Below, one piece after another: positions 34,585-42,982 of a stretch of 61,969 bases of DNA (position 1 is its first letter; the number at the start of each line of letters is the position of its first letter). Location of the stretch: NCBI GenBank assembly GCA_900466875.1, contig UBNQ01000003.1, forward strand, positions 1 through 61,969, read 5' to 3'. This DNA comes from Hyphomicrobiales bacterium (GTDB taxonomy: Bacteria > Pseudomonadota > Alphaproteobacteria > Rhizobiales > Rhizobiaceae). The notes under the pieces are model-generated. The model made no database searches. It was given only the letters and a program-made list of their open reading frames with translations, and was not told where the DNA came from. Position numbers and translations under genes: made by a program.

Positions 34585-36471
34585 CTATGTTCGTGGATGC
34601 AGGTGACGGCTCAGGAACCGTTCGATTGCGCCGTAGAGTTCAACATTGCTGTCCTGGTTGATGAACCAGTGCCCCTCGCGCTCGTTGACCAGATACTCGA
34701 CATCCACCCCGTTTGCGCGCACGGCTTCGACCACTGCATCCGCCTGCGCCTTAGCCACGCGCACGTCATTGACCCCATGGATGACCAGCAAGGGCTTGCG
34801 GATCTGATCCAGTCGGCTCACCGGAGAGCGCGCCAGCATGTCGGCGTTCTGTTCCGGCACCGCCGGGTCACCCATATAGGCGAGATAGTTATTGACCAAA
34901 GTCGGCCGCACGAACGGGACCACGCCTTCGACGAGAGACCGAAGGTCGGACATTCCGGAATAATCGATCGCAGCCGCAAAATGGTTGGGGGTGAAACTCG
35001 CCCCGACAAGCGCGCAATAGCCGCCATAGGAGCACCCGCAGATCGCCACGCGCTCCGGATCCGCGATGCCTTCGGAGATCATCCAGTCGAGCCCGTCGAT
35101 GAGATCCTCATGCATGCGGCCCGCGAACTCGCCGATGGCGGCCTGCATGAACGACTTTCCATATCCGGTGGAGCCGCGGAAATTGACCTGAAGAACGGCA
35201 TAGCCGCGGCTTGCGAAAAACTGCACCTCGGGATCGTAGACGCAGGCATCGCGATACCATGGGCCGCCGTGGACGAGAAGGACGGCCGGCAGGTCGCGCG
35301 GCTCCACGCCTGCGGGAAGCGTGATGTGGCAGGGAAGCTTCAGGCCATCGCAGGAGGTGACGGTTACGGTTCGAACGGATGCGAGCTGTTCCGGCGCGAT
35401 CTCGGTGAACCGCCGACCGAGGATACGGGCCTTGCCGGTTGCGTGATCATAGTACCAGGTCGTGCCGGGATGCCGATCGTTGGTGAATTCGACGACCCAT
35501 CGGCGGCCCTCCTCGTCACAGGACATGTGGCCCGGATCTCCGTCTGACAGGCTTTGCAACGCTTGGAGAACCGAGGCGAAATGCGGGTCGAGCGCGTGGA
35601 TGACCTGGCGTTCTCCAAGATAGCGTGCCCCCAGCAACGCACCCGTGACCGAGTTCAGGATCAGGCTCGAAGGAAAGCGGGGATCAGCTTCGGGTCTGGG
35701 GGTATCGAGACTATGGATCGGATGGCTGTCGATCTCGGTCTCCTCCCCGGTCGTCAGATCGATGCGGGCAAGCCTTGTGCGGTCGGTCCCGGTATTCGAA
35801 CCGAACAGGATACTCCGCCCATCCGGATCGGCGCGGACGGGCATCGGGCCGAGGGGATAGTCCCGTCCCTTGAAGGTCGCGATTGTCGTGAACGCGCCGT
35901 CTTCGTAACGCGTAAGTTCGTGGTCCCCGTTCTGGTTGATCACGAAGGCGTGGAGTTTTCCGCCTGGGACGATGACCCAGCCGACAAAGCGGCCGGAGCT
36001 TTCGGCAATCGTCGTCAAAGCCCCTGTCTCGAGATCGATCTCGTAGAGATCGATCAATTCCGGGCTTCGGTAGTTCATCTGCACGAAGGCCTTTTCGGGA
36101 TGCCTCGTAGAAAGCTCGAGGCTCATGACCCGTACTCCTGAAAATGGTGTCAGGTTCATGTCTTCGAGGTCGGAGCGTTCGACCTCGACCCGGTGAAGAT
36201 GCCAGTTCTCGTCGCCATCGGCATCCTGAACGAAGAGGATGTATCGGGAATCCTGCGTCCAGCAAAAACCATCGATGCTGCGGGTCTCGTCGGCGGTTAA
36301 CCGCCTGTCGTTGCGATCGCCTCCCGCAGCGAGCGCCCTAACCCAGATGTTCAGATACCCGTTCCATGGCGCAAGATAGGCCACGCTGGAACCATCAGGT
36401 GAAATTTGCGCGCGGGAAAACGCCGGTGCGCTGAACAGGAGTTCGATCGGAAGGGGATGTGTCACCGTCAT
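34585..36471 (-). CDS. S9 family prolyl oligopeptidase-type peptidase
   Basis: The 628-residue enzyme has an N-terminal beta-propeller (about residues 1-370; A-Q-I-S-P-D-G-S-S-V-A-Y opening) and a C-terminal alpha/beta hydrolase. The catalytic Ser is about 481 in G-C-S-Y-G-G-Y, the Asp lies in H-G-V-N-D-V-R-V and the His in E-R-E-G-H-W-F. It cleaves short peptides, likely in the cytoplasm as no signal peptide is present. The start is the ATG at 36471 (M-T-V-T-H) with GAGG 6 bases upstream; the frame extends 19 codons further without a ribosome binding site. It is followed by a MerR gene that may respond to a peptide or antibiotic. Confidence 0.87.
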   Translation of the reverse strand: MTVTHPLPIELLFSAPAFSRAQISPDGSSVAYLAPWNGYLNIWVRALAAGGDRNDRRLTADETRSIDGFCWTQDSRYILFVQDADGDENWHLHRVEVERSDLEDMNLTPFSGVRVMSLELSTRHPEKAFVQMNYRSPELIDLYEIDLETGALTTIAESSGRFVGWVIVPGGKLHAFVINQNGDHELTRYEDGAFTTIATFKGRDYPLGPMPVRADPDGRSILFGSNTGTDRTRLARIDLTTGEETEIDSHPIHSLDTPRPEADPRFPSSLILNSVTGALLGARYLGERQVIHALDPHFASVLQALQSLSDGDPGHMSCDEEGRRWVVEFTNDRHPGTTWYYDHATGKARILGRRFTEIAPEQLASVRTVTVTSCDGLKLPCHITLPAGVEPRDLPAVLLVHGGPWYRDACVYDPEVQFFASRGYAVLQVNFRGSTGYGKSFMQAAIGEFAGRMHEDLIDGLDWMISEGIADPERVAICGCSYGGYCALVGASFTPNHFAAAIDYSGMSDLRSLVEGVVPFVRPTLVNNYLAYMGDPAVPEQNADMLARSPVSRLDQIRKPLLVIHGVNDVRVAKAQADAVVEAVRANGVDVEYLVNEREGHWFINQDSNVELYGAIERFLSRHLHPRT

Positions 36472-36714
36472 GTCGAGCCTCGTCGATTGGCGGCTACATG
36501 AGCCGCAGGAGTTAGTTCGACACGACAACTAGACTATGACGTAAGGTTGGGGTCAACACGTTATTTGAACTCGCCGCATTGCCTTTGAAAATCAGCGCCA
36601 TCATGTCGGCCGCGTGCGGCAGAGCCGCCACTGGCAGGGCGTGTGGTTTGACGAATAGGCTGAACGTAGCAGTACGATCGGGCAGACGGACGCGACGTGC
36701 GCGCCCCATAAACG

Positions 36715-36742
36715 CAAAAAAGCCCGGATCGCTCCGGGCTTT
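36715..36742 (-). terminator. Rho-independent terminator of the porin gene
   Basis: On the minus strand AGCCCGGA pairs with TCCGGGCT (36721-36728 with 36733-36740) around a 4-base loop, followed by a TTTTTT run (complement of 36715-36720). It starts about 20 bp after the porin stop codon. Confidence 0.85.
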
Positions 36743-36762
36743 CGTTTGTCTATGCGATCGAA

Positions 36763-37830
36763 TTAGAACGAGCGCTGCAGACGCAGGAAACCGTCCCACT
36801 TGTCGGCAGAGTCAGCGCCGTTATCAACGTCGGTGTAGTTGAGTGTGGCCTTGGCTGCGAGGTTCTGGGTGATGGCATAGTCAGCCGTCACGCCGACGCG
36901 CCATGCATCGCCGCCGTCGAAGTCGCCATCGACCAACTCGACGTTATCCCAGTACTGGGCGCCCGGTGCGATCGAGAACTTGTCGGTGACCTTGATGGCG
37001 TATTCCGCACCGATCGTCCACTCGGAAGCGTCGAAGTAGCGGTTCTGGCCGAATGCGTAGGCAGCGAAGATGCCGAGCGAACCCGGACCGAGATCTGCGT
37101 TCAGCGTGGAGGCAAGAGCGGCATTTTCGTTATCGAAGTCATAACCGGCGAAGAAGTCGACGGTTACGCCACCGAACTTGCCGGTGATGACGCCGTTGAC
37201 GCCGATTTCGTCCTGACCGCGACCGCTGCCGGCAACGTCGTCCTTCCAGCCATCCTGCGAGTCGAATGCATCAACCTGGCCGTAGACCGAGAATGCGCCG
37301 CCGTCATAGGTGTAACGGATGGAGTTGTTCAGCGTGTCTGCACCCGAACCGCCGTTGTCATACGGGCTGGCGTCGTGCAGAACGGTTTCGCCCGGAAGCC
37401 CCGTGTCGAAATAGTTGTAGAAGTAACCGACGCGGAAGCCGCCCAGTTCGATGTAGGTTTCGTTCAGTGCAAAGTCGCTCGTGCCGTCGTTGTTGTTGGC
37501 GCGAAGCGTGATGCGCGAACCGAGCGCACCGAATTCGGTGTCCGACTTGGCATCGAGACGGATCTGGGCGCGGGTGTTGGTGCGGTAGCCAGCGTCGTCG
37601 CCGGACAGATCATCGTCGCTGCGGCCGTCGAGCTGAACGCGGACATAACCGCCGATCTTGAGGCAGGTTTCGGTGCCCGGAATGTAGAAGTAGCCGGTGC
37701 CGAAGGCGTCACAAACGCGGACATATTCCATCGGCTCGGGCTCTGCCGCGACGATCGCATCGGCAGCCTGCGCGCCGGATACTGCTGCGAGAGCTGCAGC
37801 GGAGCCGAGAAGAAGGCTCTTGATGTTCAT
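36763..37830 (-). CDS. rhizobial outer-membrane porin (RopA/Omp25-type)
   Basis: The 355-residue product has a signal peptide ending A-Q-A-A-D, then the conserved rhizobial porin opening M-E-Y-V-R-V-C-D-A-F-G-x-G-Y-F-Y-I-P-G-T-E-T-C-L-K-I-G-G-Y with two cysteines. It continues with amphipathic strands and ends in a C-terminal aromatic (L-R-L-Q-R-S-F), the outer-membrane assembly signal. It forms a beta-barrel for passive diffusion. GGAGAT supports the ATG at 37830; a preceding M-E-I-I adds four codons. It lies just downstream (same strand) of an EnvZ/OmpR-like pair, with a palindrome at 38025-38040 in its upstream region, so osmotic-type regulation is likely but inferred. Confidence 0.93.
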   Translation of the reverse strand: MNIKSLLLGSAAALAAVSGAQAADAIVAAEPEPMEYVRVCDAFGTGYFYIPGTETCLKIGGYVRVQLDGRSDDDLSGDDAGYRTNTRAQIRLDAKSDTEFGALGSRITLRANNNDGTSDFALNETYIELGGFRVGYFYNYFDTGLPGETVLHDASPYDNGGSGADTLNNSIRYTYDGGAFSVYGQVDAFDSQDGWKDDVAGSGRGQDEIGVNGVITGKFGGVTVDFFAGYDFDNENAALASTLNADLGPGSLGIFAAYAFGQNRYFDASEWTIGAEYAIKVTDKFSIAPGAQYWDNVELVDGDFDGGDAWRVGVTADYAITQNLAAKATLNYTDVDNGADSADKWDGFLRLQRSF

Positions 37831-38188
37831 TATGATCTCCATTCAGACGATGGACCGCGGCCGGGAGCCTATCCACCAAATTAAAAAACCGAAGAAACGT
37901 TCGGTGGGAAAGGAATACGAATGTACGGCGGAGGACTGAAGCACGAGTTCCCGTGGGCGGTCGGGTAAAAGGATGCCGCGCTGGCGGATGTTGCGCACGC
38001 GCATCGGTTTGTAACCGTACGTAATTTGATGGTAATCAAATGGTATCAGAAGCTTGAGCCAGCCACGCCTCTGCGACAAATCAGAAGATGCCACGGTGTT
38101 GATGCAAACCGATAGAAGCCGTCTGATTCTGACGTCCGGAACTGTTGCCGACATCGACGGCGGCGCATCAGTGCATGCCCGATGAGGC
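37831..38188. other. 358-bp porin upstream region
   Basis: No gene is supported between the kinase stop and the porin start. The region is the likely porin promoter. It holds the palindrome at 38025-38040 and a nearby GTAACCGTACGTAA stretch. A short AT-rich patch (AATTAAAAAA) lies around 37878-37888. Confidence 0.45.
38025..38040. promoter_or_regulatory. Palindrome upstream of the porin gene
   Basis: TTTGATGGTAATCAAA has perfect 6-bp arms around GGTA. It lies about 195 bp upstream of the porin start and 150 bp after the kinase stop codon. It may be a regulator site for the porin; which regulator is unknown. Confidence 0.4.
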
Positions 38189-39559
38189 TCAGGCCGCACC
38201 CGCGACATGATCCAGCAGACGCGGCAGGATGATCACCGCACGGGCTCCTCCCGAATCGGCTTCCTCGTATCGGATTTTTCCCTCGTGAGCATCGATGATC
38301 GACTTGGCCAGAGCAAGACCGAGACCACTCCCACCCGTTTCCCTGCAGCGGGATTCCTCAAGGCGAACAAACGGATTGAAAATACGGATCCGGTCGGCTT
38401 CAGGTACACCCGGCCCGTCATCATCGATCAGCAGGCAGACGTCCCCCATTGCCGGACGAACAAAGACCCGTGCCCGGTGACCGTATCTCAGAGCATTCTC
38501 CACGACATTTCGCAGCGCTCGTTTTAATGCAGCCCGACGCCCATAAATGAAGAAATGATGCGGATTGACCAGAGTGATATCGCCACCTGCGGCGCTCAGA
38601 TCGTCGACCAGTTCGTTCATCAGGTCTTCAAGCTGGAACACGACTTCCGGCTCCGTCGTATCGCTGCTGCGCGACAGGGAGAGCGCACCATCCACCAGCT
38701 CCTGAATCTCGTCGAGACACACACCAAGCCGGTCCTTGGGATCGCCGTCATCCAGAAGCTCGATCCTCAGCCGCATCGCCGTTATCGGAGATTTGAGATC
38801 GTGCCCGATCGCCGCAAGCATTCTGGCGCGTTCATTGAGCAATCTGGTCAGACGGTCCGCCATATCATTGAAAGCATGGGTCAGTTTTCTCAGCTCGGAA
38901 GGCCCGGAGGCGGAAATCGGCTGTAGCGTCTCGCTTCGACCCAGATTTTCGGCGGCATCCGACAGGTGGCGAAGCGGCGTGGTTATTTTCGCTACGATGG
39001 TCCAGACGACCGCCACGACGATGGAGATGGTCGCAAGGATCGTGGCGGTAAGCTGCCACGCCCATGGCTTTGGCAACCGCAACACATCTCGTGCGGTAAG
39101 CCAGCGCCCATCGTCCAGCGCGATCGAGGCAAGAAGCACAAGGTTTCGACCGGGCTTGTCGCCATGATCTGTCAGCTCTTGCTGCCGCCCGATTTCGGCG
39201 GCAGCAAGAATAAATCCGTCCCCGAGCGTAAGGCCGAACTTGTTTTTCAGAAAGATCGCGAGGTCTTCGGACAGTTGCAGCTCATCACGTACCTGTGGAG
39301 CAGTATCCGTGATCGTAAACTGCATGCCCCATTCCGAGGGCGTGCGGACAATCGCGTCCTCGTCGTCGTCAGGAAGCGTCTTCAGCATCTTCGCAGTGCT
39401 GAGCAATCGTTCGACGGCATCAAAGGCTCGGTAATCGAGAAGTTGCCTGTTCTTATCGTGCAGGAAATAGGAAAGGCTGAGCATCTGCGCCGCAAGCAGG
39501 CAGCCGAGGAGCAACAGGATGAGCTGGCCTCGAACGCTTTGAGGGACGCCGAATTTCAT
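38189..39559 (-). CDS. EnvZ-like membrane sensor histidine kinase
   Basis: The 456-residue kinase has an N-terminal transmembrane helix (G-Q-L-I-L-L-L-L-G-C-L-L-A-A), a periplasmic domain of about 130 residues, and a second membrane helix (T-I-L-A-T-I-S-I-V-V-A-V-V-W-T-I-V). A HAMP linker and the phosphoacceptor motif A-I-G-H-D-L-K-S-P-I (His about 253) follow, then an ATPase domain with N-V-V-E-N-A-L-R-Y and G-S-G-L-G-L-A. It is encoded 3 bp after its regulator gene and upstream of a porin gene, matching the classical OmpR/EnvZ-porin theme. The periplasmic signal is unknown. Confidence 0.9.
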   Translation of the reverse strand: MKFGVPQSVRGQLILLLLGCLLAAQMLSLSYFLHDKNRQLLDYRAFDAVERLLSTAKMLKTLPDDDEDAIVRTPSEWGMQFTITDTAPQVRDELQLSEDLAIFLKNKFGLTLGDGFILAAAEIGRQQELTDHGDKPGRNLVLLASIALDDGRWLTARDVLRLPKPWAWQLTATILATISIVVAVVWTIVAKITTPLRHLSDAAENLGRSETLQPISASGPSELRKLTHAFNDMADRLTRLLNERARMLAAIGHDLKSPITAMRLRIELLDDGDPKDRLGVCLDEIQELVDGALSLSRSSDTTEPEVVFQLEDLMNELVDDLSAAGGDITLVNPHHFFIYGRRAALKRALRNVVENALRYGHRARVFVRPAMGDVCLLIDDDGPGVPEADRIRIFNPFVRLEESRCRETGGSGLGLALAKSIIDAHEGKIRYEEADSGGARAVIILPRLLDHVAGAA

Positions 39560-39562
39560 ATG

Positions 39563-40285
39563 TCAGGCTCTGGTTACATCCGCGACAAGGCAATACCCGC
39601 CTCCGCGCACGGTAATAATGAGTTCTGGACGATCCTTACTCTGTTCTATCTTCCTTCGCAAACGGCTGACCTGGTTGTCTATCGCACGATCGAATGGACC
39701 CGCACTGCGTGCCGACGTCAGTTCAAGCAGCCGTTCCCGGGAAAGGATGACCCTGGGTCGCTCCAGAAACGCCATCAGCAACTGGAAGTCGGCAACGGTG
39801 AGCGGTGTCTCGACGCCGACCTCATCGACGAGGCAGCGGCGGTCGATCTGGAGTGACCAGTTGCCGAACCGGAGGATCTGGCCGCCATGCTCCCCACCCA
39901 GCGATGGGGCCGACGGCTCGTAACGTCGCAGGATGGCCTTGATCCTTGCGACGACCTCCCGCGGATTGAATGGCTTGGCGAGATAATCGTCCGCCCCAAG
40001 TTCGAGACCGATGATCCGGTCCGTTTCCTCGTTGAGAGCGCTCAGCATCAGGATCGGGATCTTGCTCGCAGTCCTGAGACGATGGCAAATGGCCAATCCG
40101 TCTTCCCCCGGAAGCATGACATCCAGGATCACCAGATCGAAGGCTGCAGACATCAGCACCCGGTCCATTTCCTTGCCGCCATCTACGGCAACGGCCCGCA
40201 TGCCCACCTTCTCCAGATAGAGCTTCAGCGCATCCCGGGTCTGTGCGTGATCGTCGACAATCAGTATGTAGGGCGCGCTGGTCAT
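39563..40285 (-). CDS. OmpR-family response regulator
   Basis: The 240-residue regulator has a receiver (I-L-I-V-D-D-H-A-Q-T-R, phosphoacceptor in L-V-I-L-D-V-M-L-P near residue 55, L-A-K-P-F) and an OmpR-type winged helix (L-T-V-A-D-F-Q-L-L and R-A-I-D-N-Q-V-S-R-L-R-R-K-I-E). It is the partner of the kinase encoded 3 bp downstream. The ATG at 40285 fits the family. Its likely target is the porin gene just downstream, although its sites are not demonstrated. Confidence 0.92.
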   Translation of the reverse strand: MTSAPYILIVDDHAQTRDALKLYLEKVGMRAVAVDGGKEMDRVLMSAAFDLVILDVMLPGEDGLAICHRLRTASKIPILMLSALNEETDRIIGLELGADDYLAKPFNPREVVARIKAILRRYEPSAPSLGGEHGGQILRFGNWSLQIDRRCLVDEVGVETPLTVADFQLLMAFLERPRVILSRERLLELTSARSAGPFDRAIDNQVSRLRRKIEQSKDRPELIITVRGGGYCLVADVTRA

Positions 40286-40726
40286 AGCAGCGATTTATCC
40301 GATGGAAATTCGACGCGCACCAGGAATTTTGTAACGGCACGTCGCAGAAGGCGTAGATGCGACAGCAGGATACCATTCTGGCTTTTGTCAGGGATAATCC
40401 GGAGACAAACATCCGCTATAGAATTGGTGTCGATGTCGTGTTGAAGGATGAGCGTTCTCCTCCCCGGTCAACTGGCAGGGTACGCAGCTTCGCTGACGTC
40501 GGCGCCATGAGAAGAACCACCTTTCATGGCTCGCTGTTTTGGAAGCGCAACTGTAAACGCCGGTTCAATCTCGACCTCCAGTCAGGACACCACTCGGTTG
40601 CGCTTCCAGCCCCTCACCGGGCTTGCCGCACCGACCTCATCTTCCCTTGTCAGTCATGTTGAACTAAATCCGATCTCGCGGGTTTCTTTTGCCCACCTAT
40701 TGTCGCCGATCTAAGGAGGCTGTTCT
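40286..40726. other. 441-bp gap between the regulator and the lipoprotein gene
   Basis: A 101-codon open frame (40357-40662) has no ribosome binding site or recognisable domain and looks like chance. I see only promoter space for the two divergent genes. Confidence 0.4.
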
Positions 40727-41023
40727 ATGAAAACACTGCTTGTCATGGCTATTGCCGCACTTGCGCTGACAGCCTGCAATTCCACCGGCAATCCCGAATT
40801 CCGCGCGATAGACTACGGCCCCGGCATCGCACCGATTTCCGGCAGCCTGACCTATCGCGGACAGCCGAAACGCCGGTCCGCCAACATGCCGGTCGGCTCC
40901 ACCTTCACCCACGAGTTTTACAACGACTTCGGAAGCCGTGTCGAAGAGCGTTACCGGGTATTGGAAGACGGCAGCCTCGACATCTTCAGCCGCAGGATAT
41001 CGTCGATCACCATTGGCCGTTAA
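40727..41023 (+). CDS. small lipoprotein
   Basis: The 98-residue protein has an N-terminal lipoprotein signal (M-K-T-L-L-V-M-A-I-A-A-L-A-L-T-A-C) with lipobox L-T-A-C, so it is lipidated at Cys17 and anchored in a membrane. The rest is a basic, Gly/Arg-rich module (T-Y-R-G-Q-P-K-R-R) followed by a short beta-rich stretch. No family is recognised. AAGGAGG 8-10 bases upstream gives a very strong ribosome binding site. The following small gene is on the same strand. Confidence 0.75.
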   Translation: MKTLLVMAIAALALTACNSTGNPEFRAIDYGPGIAPISGSLTYRGQPKRRSANMPVGSTFTHEFYNDFGSRVEERYRVLEDGSLDIFSRRISSITIGR

Positions 41024-41114
41024 TCCGCATTCGACGTGCCCGGTGTTGGTCGACCCGACGGAACAGAAGGCGGCAGCAACCGTTCTCCTCCGAAGGCAAA
41101 AAACGGAGGCAAGA

Positions 41115-41294
41115 ATGGCTGAAGACAAGGACGCACGCAACGCGGTCGAACGCGGCAGCGCAAATGCAGGACAAGGACGACATCCCGCAGCAGGCCCTCA
41201 TGCCAAAGAACACCTGACGGATCATGCCAAGACTCCGGGCACCGGCTCCTTGCCGGCAAAAGACAGCAAGGACACTGATTCCGGCCCCGAATGA
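41115..41294 (+). CDS. small hydrophilic protein of 59 residues
   Basis: The frame starts at the ATG at 41115, with GGAGG five bases upstream. The peptide is fully hydrophilic and rich in Ala, Gly, Asp, Lys and His (H-P-A-A-G-P-H-A-K-E-H) with no Cys or hydrophobic core, so it is probably disordered. Comparable small proteins occur in rhizobia without known function. It lies 91 bp after the lipoprotein stop. The good ribosome binding site argues that it is real. Confidence 0.6.
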   Translation: MAEDKDARNAVERGSANAGQGRHPAAGPHAKEHLTDHAKTPGTGSLPAKDSKDTDSGPE

Positions 41295-41416
41295 CCGGGC
41301 CACCGGCGCACCTCTTCAGGAGTCCGGCACGCACATGTCTGAAGCGCTACCATCACCACTTGCCCGCTCTCTTCCCGCCGGTTAACACCGCTTGACGACA
41401 ACGCGGGCAAGGCAGA

Positions 41417-41806
41417 ATGACGGGAGAAACCATCACCCTTTATGAGGCGATCGGCGGCGACGTGACGGTGCGCGCGCTGGCAAAGCGTTTCTATGACCTG
41501 ATGGACACGCTGCCGGAAGCCCGCAACTGCCGGGCGATCCATCCGCAAAACCTCGAAAGCAGCCAGGCCAAGCTTTACGACTATCTGACCGGCTATCTCG
41601 GGGGGCCGCCGGTGTATGTCGAGAAATATGGCCATCCGCGTCTGCGCTCCCGCCATTTCGGCGCAGAAATCGGGCCTGCCGAACGTGATGAATGGCTTTT
41701 ATGCTTCCGGCGCGCGCTCGACGAGACCGTCGAAAATCCGAAGCTGCGCGACATCATCTGGCCGCCGATCGAACGGCTTGGCCATCACATGCAGAACAGG
41801 GAATAG
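41417..41806 (+). CDS. group II truncated haemoglobin
   Basis: The 129-residue globin has the trHbII pattern: I-G-G-D-V-T-V-R-A-L-A-K-R-F-Y-D-L-M with the B10 Tyr, then G-G-P-P-V-Y-V-E-K-Y-G-H-P-R-L-R-S-R-H with the proximal His region, and the G8 Trp in R-D-E-W-L-L-C-F. It binds haem and O2 or NO, with a probable role in NO or redox detoxification. The DUF423 gene follows 4 bp later on the same strand, so the two are likely co-transcribed. Confidence 0.9.
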   Translation: MTGETITLYEAIGGDVTVRALAKRFYDLMDTLPEARNCRAIHPQNLESSQAKLYDYLTGYLGGPPVYVEKYGHPRLRSRHFGAEIGPAERDEWLLCFRRALDETVENPKLRDIIWPPIERLGHHMQNRE

Positions 41807-41810
41807 GCTT

Positions 41811-42179
41811 TTGGAAAGTTTAACGAAACTGCGGCCGTTGATTCTGTTTGTGAGCGGGCTGATGGGACTGTCGGGCATCGCTCTCGCAGCTGCAGCAAGC
41901 CATGGCGGAGACACGCATTTTCTCGGCAATGCGTCGACCATGTGCCTGGCCCACGCACCGGTTCTGCTGGCGCTTTATATGAGTCACGGTGCGTTCAGGA
42001 CGGCGACGCTTTCCGCCCTCGTCTTGTGCCTCGGCACAATCATCTTTGCCGGCGATCTGGTCGCACGGCATTATCTGGGAGACCGGCTTTTCCCGTTCGC
42101 GGCGCCGGCAGGCGGTACGCTGATGATGCTGGGCTGGCTGTTGATCGCGGCGGGCGCCTTTTTCGGTCGCCGCACCTGA
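41811..42179 (+). CDS. DUF423 family small membrane protein
   Basis: The 122-residue protein has four hydrophobic helices and the DUF423 pattern: G-L-M-G-L-S-G-I-A-L-A-A-A-A-S-H-G and a C-terminal A-P-A-G-G-T-L-M-M-L-G-W-L. Function is unknown; members are inner-membrane proteins. The TTG at 41811 is chosen because no ATG lies upstream without overlapping the globin gene, and an AGGGAATAGG lies nearby. It follows the globin gene by 4 bp. Confidence 0.8.
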   Translation: MESLTKLRPLILFVSGLMGLSGIALAAAASHGGDTHFLGNASTMCLAHAPVLLALYMSHGAFRTATLSALVLCLGTIIFAGDLVARHYLGDRLFPFAAPAGGTLMMLGWLLIAAGAFFGRRT

Positions 42180-42201
42180 CCGGTTAAAGTTTCCACCGGC
42201 T

Positions 42202-42426
42202 TTATCGGCGGAACAGGAGCACCTTCCCCGCCTCCCATGACGGCACGGTCGTCGCACTGACCGTGGCATGGGCGGAAAAACGGATCACGTTGTCATCATC
42301 GCGCCGGTCGTCCCGGCTGCGGCTTGCCAGAATCTCGTAAAGCTCCGGCACCAGTCCCTCACCATTCTGCTCCGCCAGCTTGTGCAGGCCGATAAACAGG
42401 CTGGTGTCAGGACGCTCGTCTCTCAT
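42202..42426 (-). CDS. small hypothetical protein coupled to DUF2325
   Basis: The 74-residue product has no recognised domain. It is soluble, with a helical N-terminal half (F-I-G-L-H-K-L-A-E-Q-N-G-E) and a beta-like C-terminal half. The start at 42426 overlaps the end of the DUF2325 gene by about 20 bp, and GAAGGAAAG lies just upstream of the start, a typical coupling arrangement. Conserved association would be needed to show that it works with DUF2325. Confidence 0.55.
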   Translation of the reverse strand: MRDERPDTSLFIGLHKLAEQNGEGLVPELYEILASRSRDDRRDDDNVIRFSAHATVSATTVPSWEAGKVLLFRR

Positions 42427-42817
42427 CACTTCTTTCCTTCATCGTCTGGAGCGCACGTTCAAGGCTCGATTTCGAGCCGTTGCGCAGCGGGACGAAGGCG
42501 ACACCGAACTTCTTGCAGCCCGTCTTCACCCTCAGACACGCATCGTGGCTGATACAGTCGATGGGGCAGAACACGCAGTCGACGGAGGGAAGCACGGTAT
42601 CGATACGGGAAACGGCTTCGCGCAGGCCACCATCGTGGTGGATCAGCTCGGCGCCGTGGCGGGTTGCAATTGCCCGCAGGTGAGCGACCTGACAGTCACG
42701 GCCGCCGACGTAAAGGAAAGAACGCACGTCGATCGCGTCACGATCCGGTTTTGCCTGCTGGGTTGCAGCCGCCGCCTCGTTTGCGCCGCCGTTCTTCCGT
42801 TTCTGCTTCTTCGCCAT
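42407..42817 (-). CDS. DUF2325 domain protein
   Basis: The 136-residue protein has a basic Lys/Arg-rich N-terminus (M-A-K-K-Q-K-R-K-N) and a DUF2325 module: F-L-Y-V-G-G-R-D-C-Q-V-A-H-L-R-A then H-H-D-G-G-L-R-E, and a C-x-x-D-C-I-S-H-D-A-C-like cysteine set. The molecular role of DUF2325 proteins is not established; the cysteines and histidines suggest metal binding. ATG at 42817 is used; a GTG at 42820 precedes it. The following small gene overlaps its end. Confidence 0.82.
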   Translation of the reverse strand: MAKKQKRKNGGANEAAAATQQAKPDRDAIDVRSFLYVGGRDCQVAHLRAIATRHGAELIHHDGGLREAVSRIDTVLPSVDCVFCPIDCISHDACLRVKTGCKKFGVAFVPLRNGSKSSLERALQTMKERSDERRAS

Positions 42818-42982
42818 CACGCCTCGCCTGATCGATTCTCATCTCGGGAACCTTCGGTGAGCGGCACCTTAGATAAGTTGACAATCAGAGTAAAGATTAA
42901 ACGTGAGGATCATACTCATATTTATTTCAGAGACGGGATGACAATTGGAAGCAGCGACAGAACCCATCTTTGCGGCCTTTTT

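Noticed and set aside
36579..36842. 87-codon frame overlapping the porin 3' end
   Set aside because: It runs antisense through the porin terminator and coding region and has no domain.
40560..40600. Short similarity (GACCTCCAGTCA) between about 3748-3762 and about 40578-40592
   Set aside because: Only about 12-15 bases match, flanks do not align clearly, and no repeat boundary or duplicated gene is visible.
40357..40662. 101-codon frame upstream of the lipoprotein gene
   Set aside because: No ribosome binding site, Arg-rich and patternless, and placed in a promoter region.
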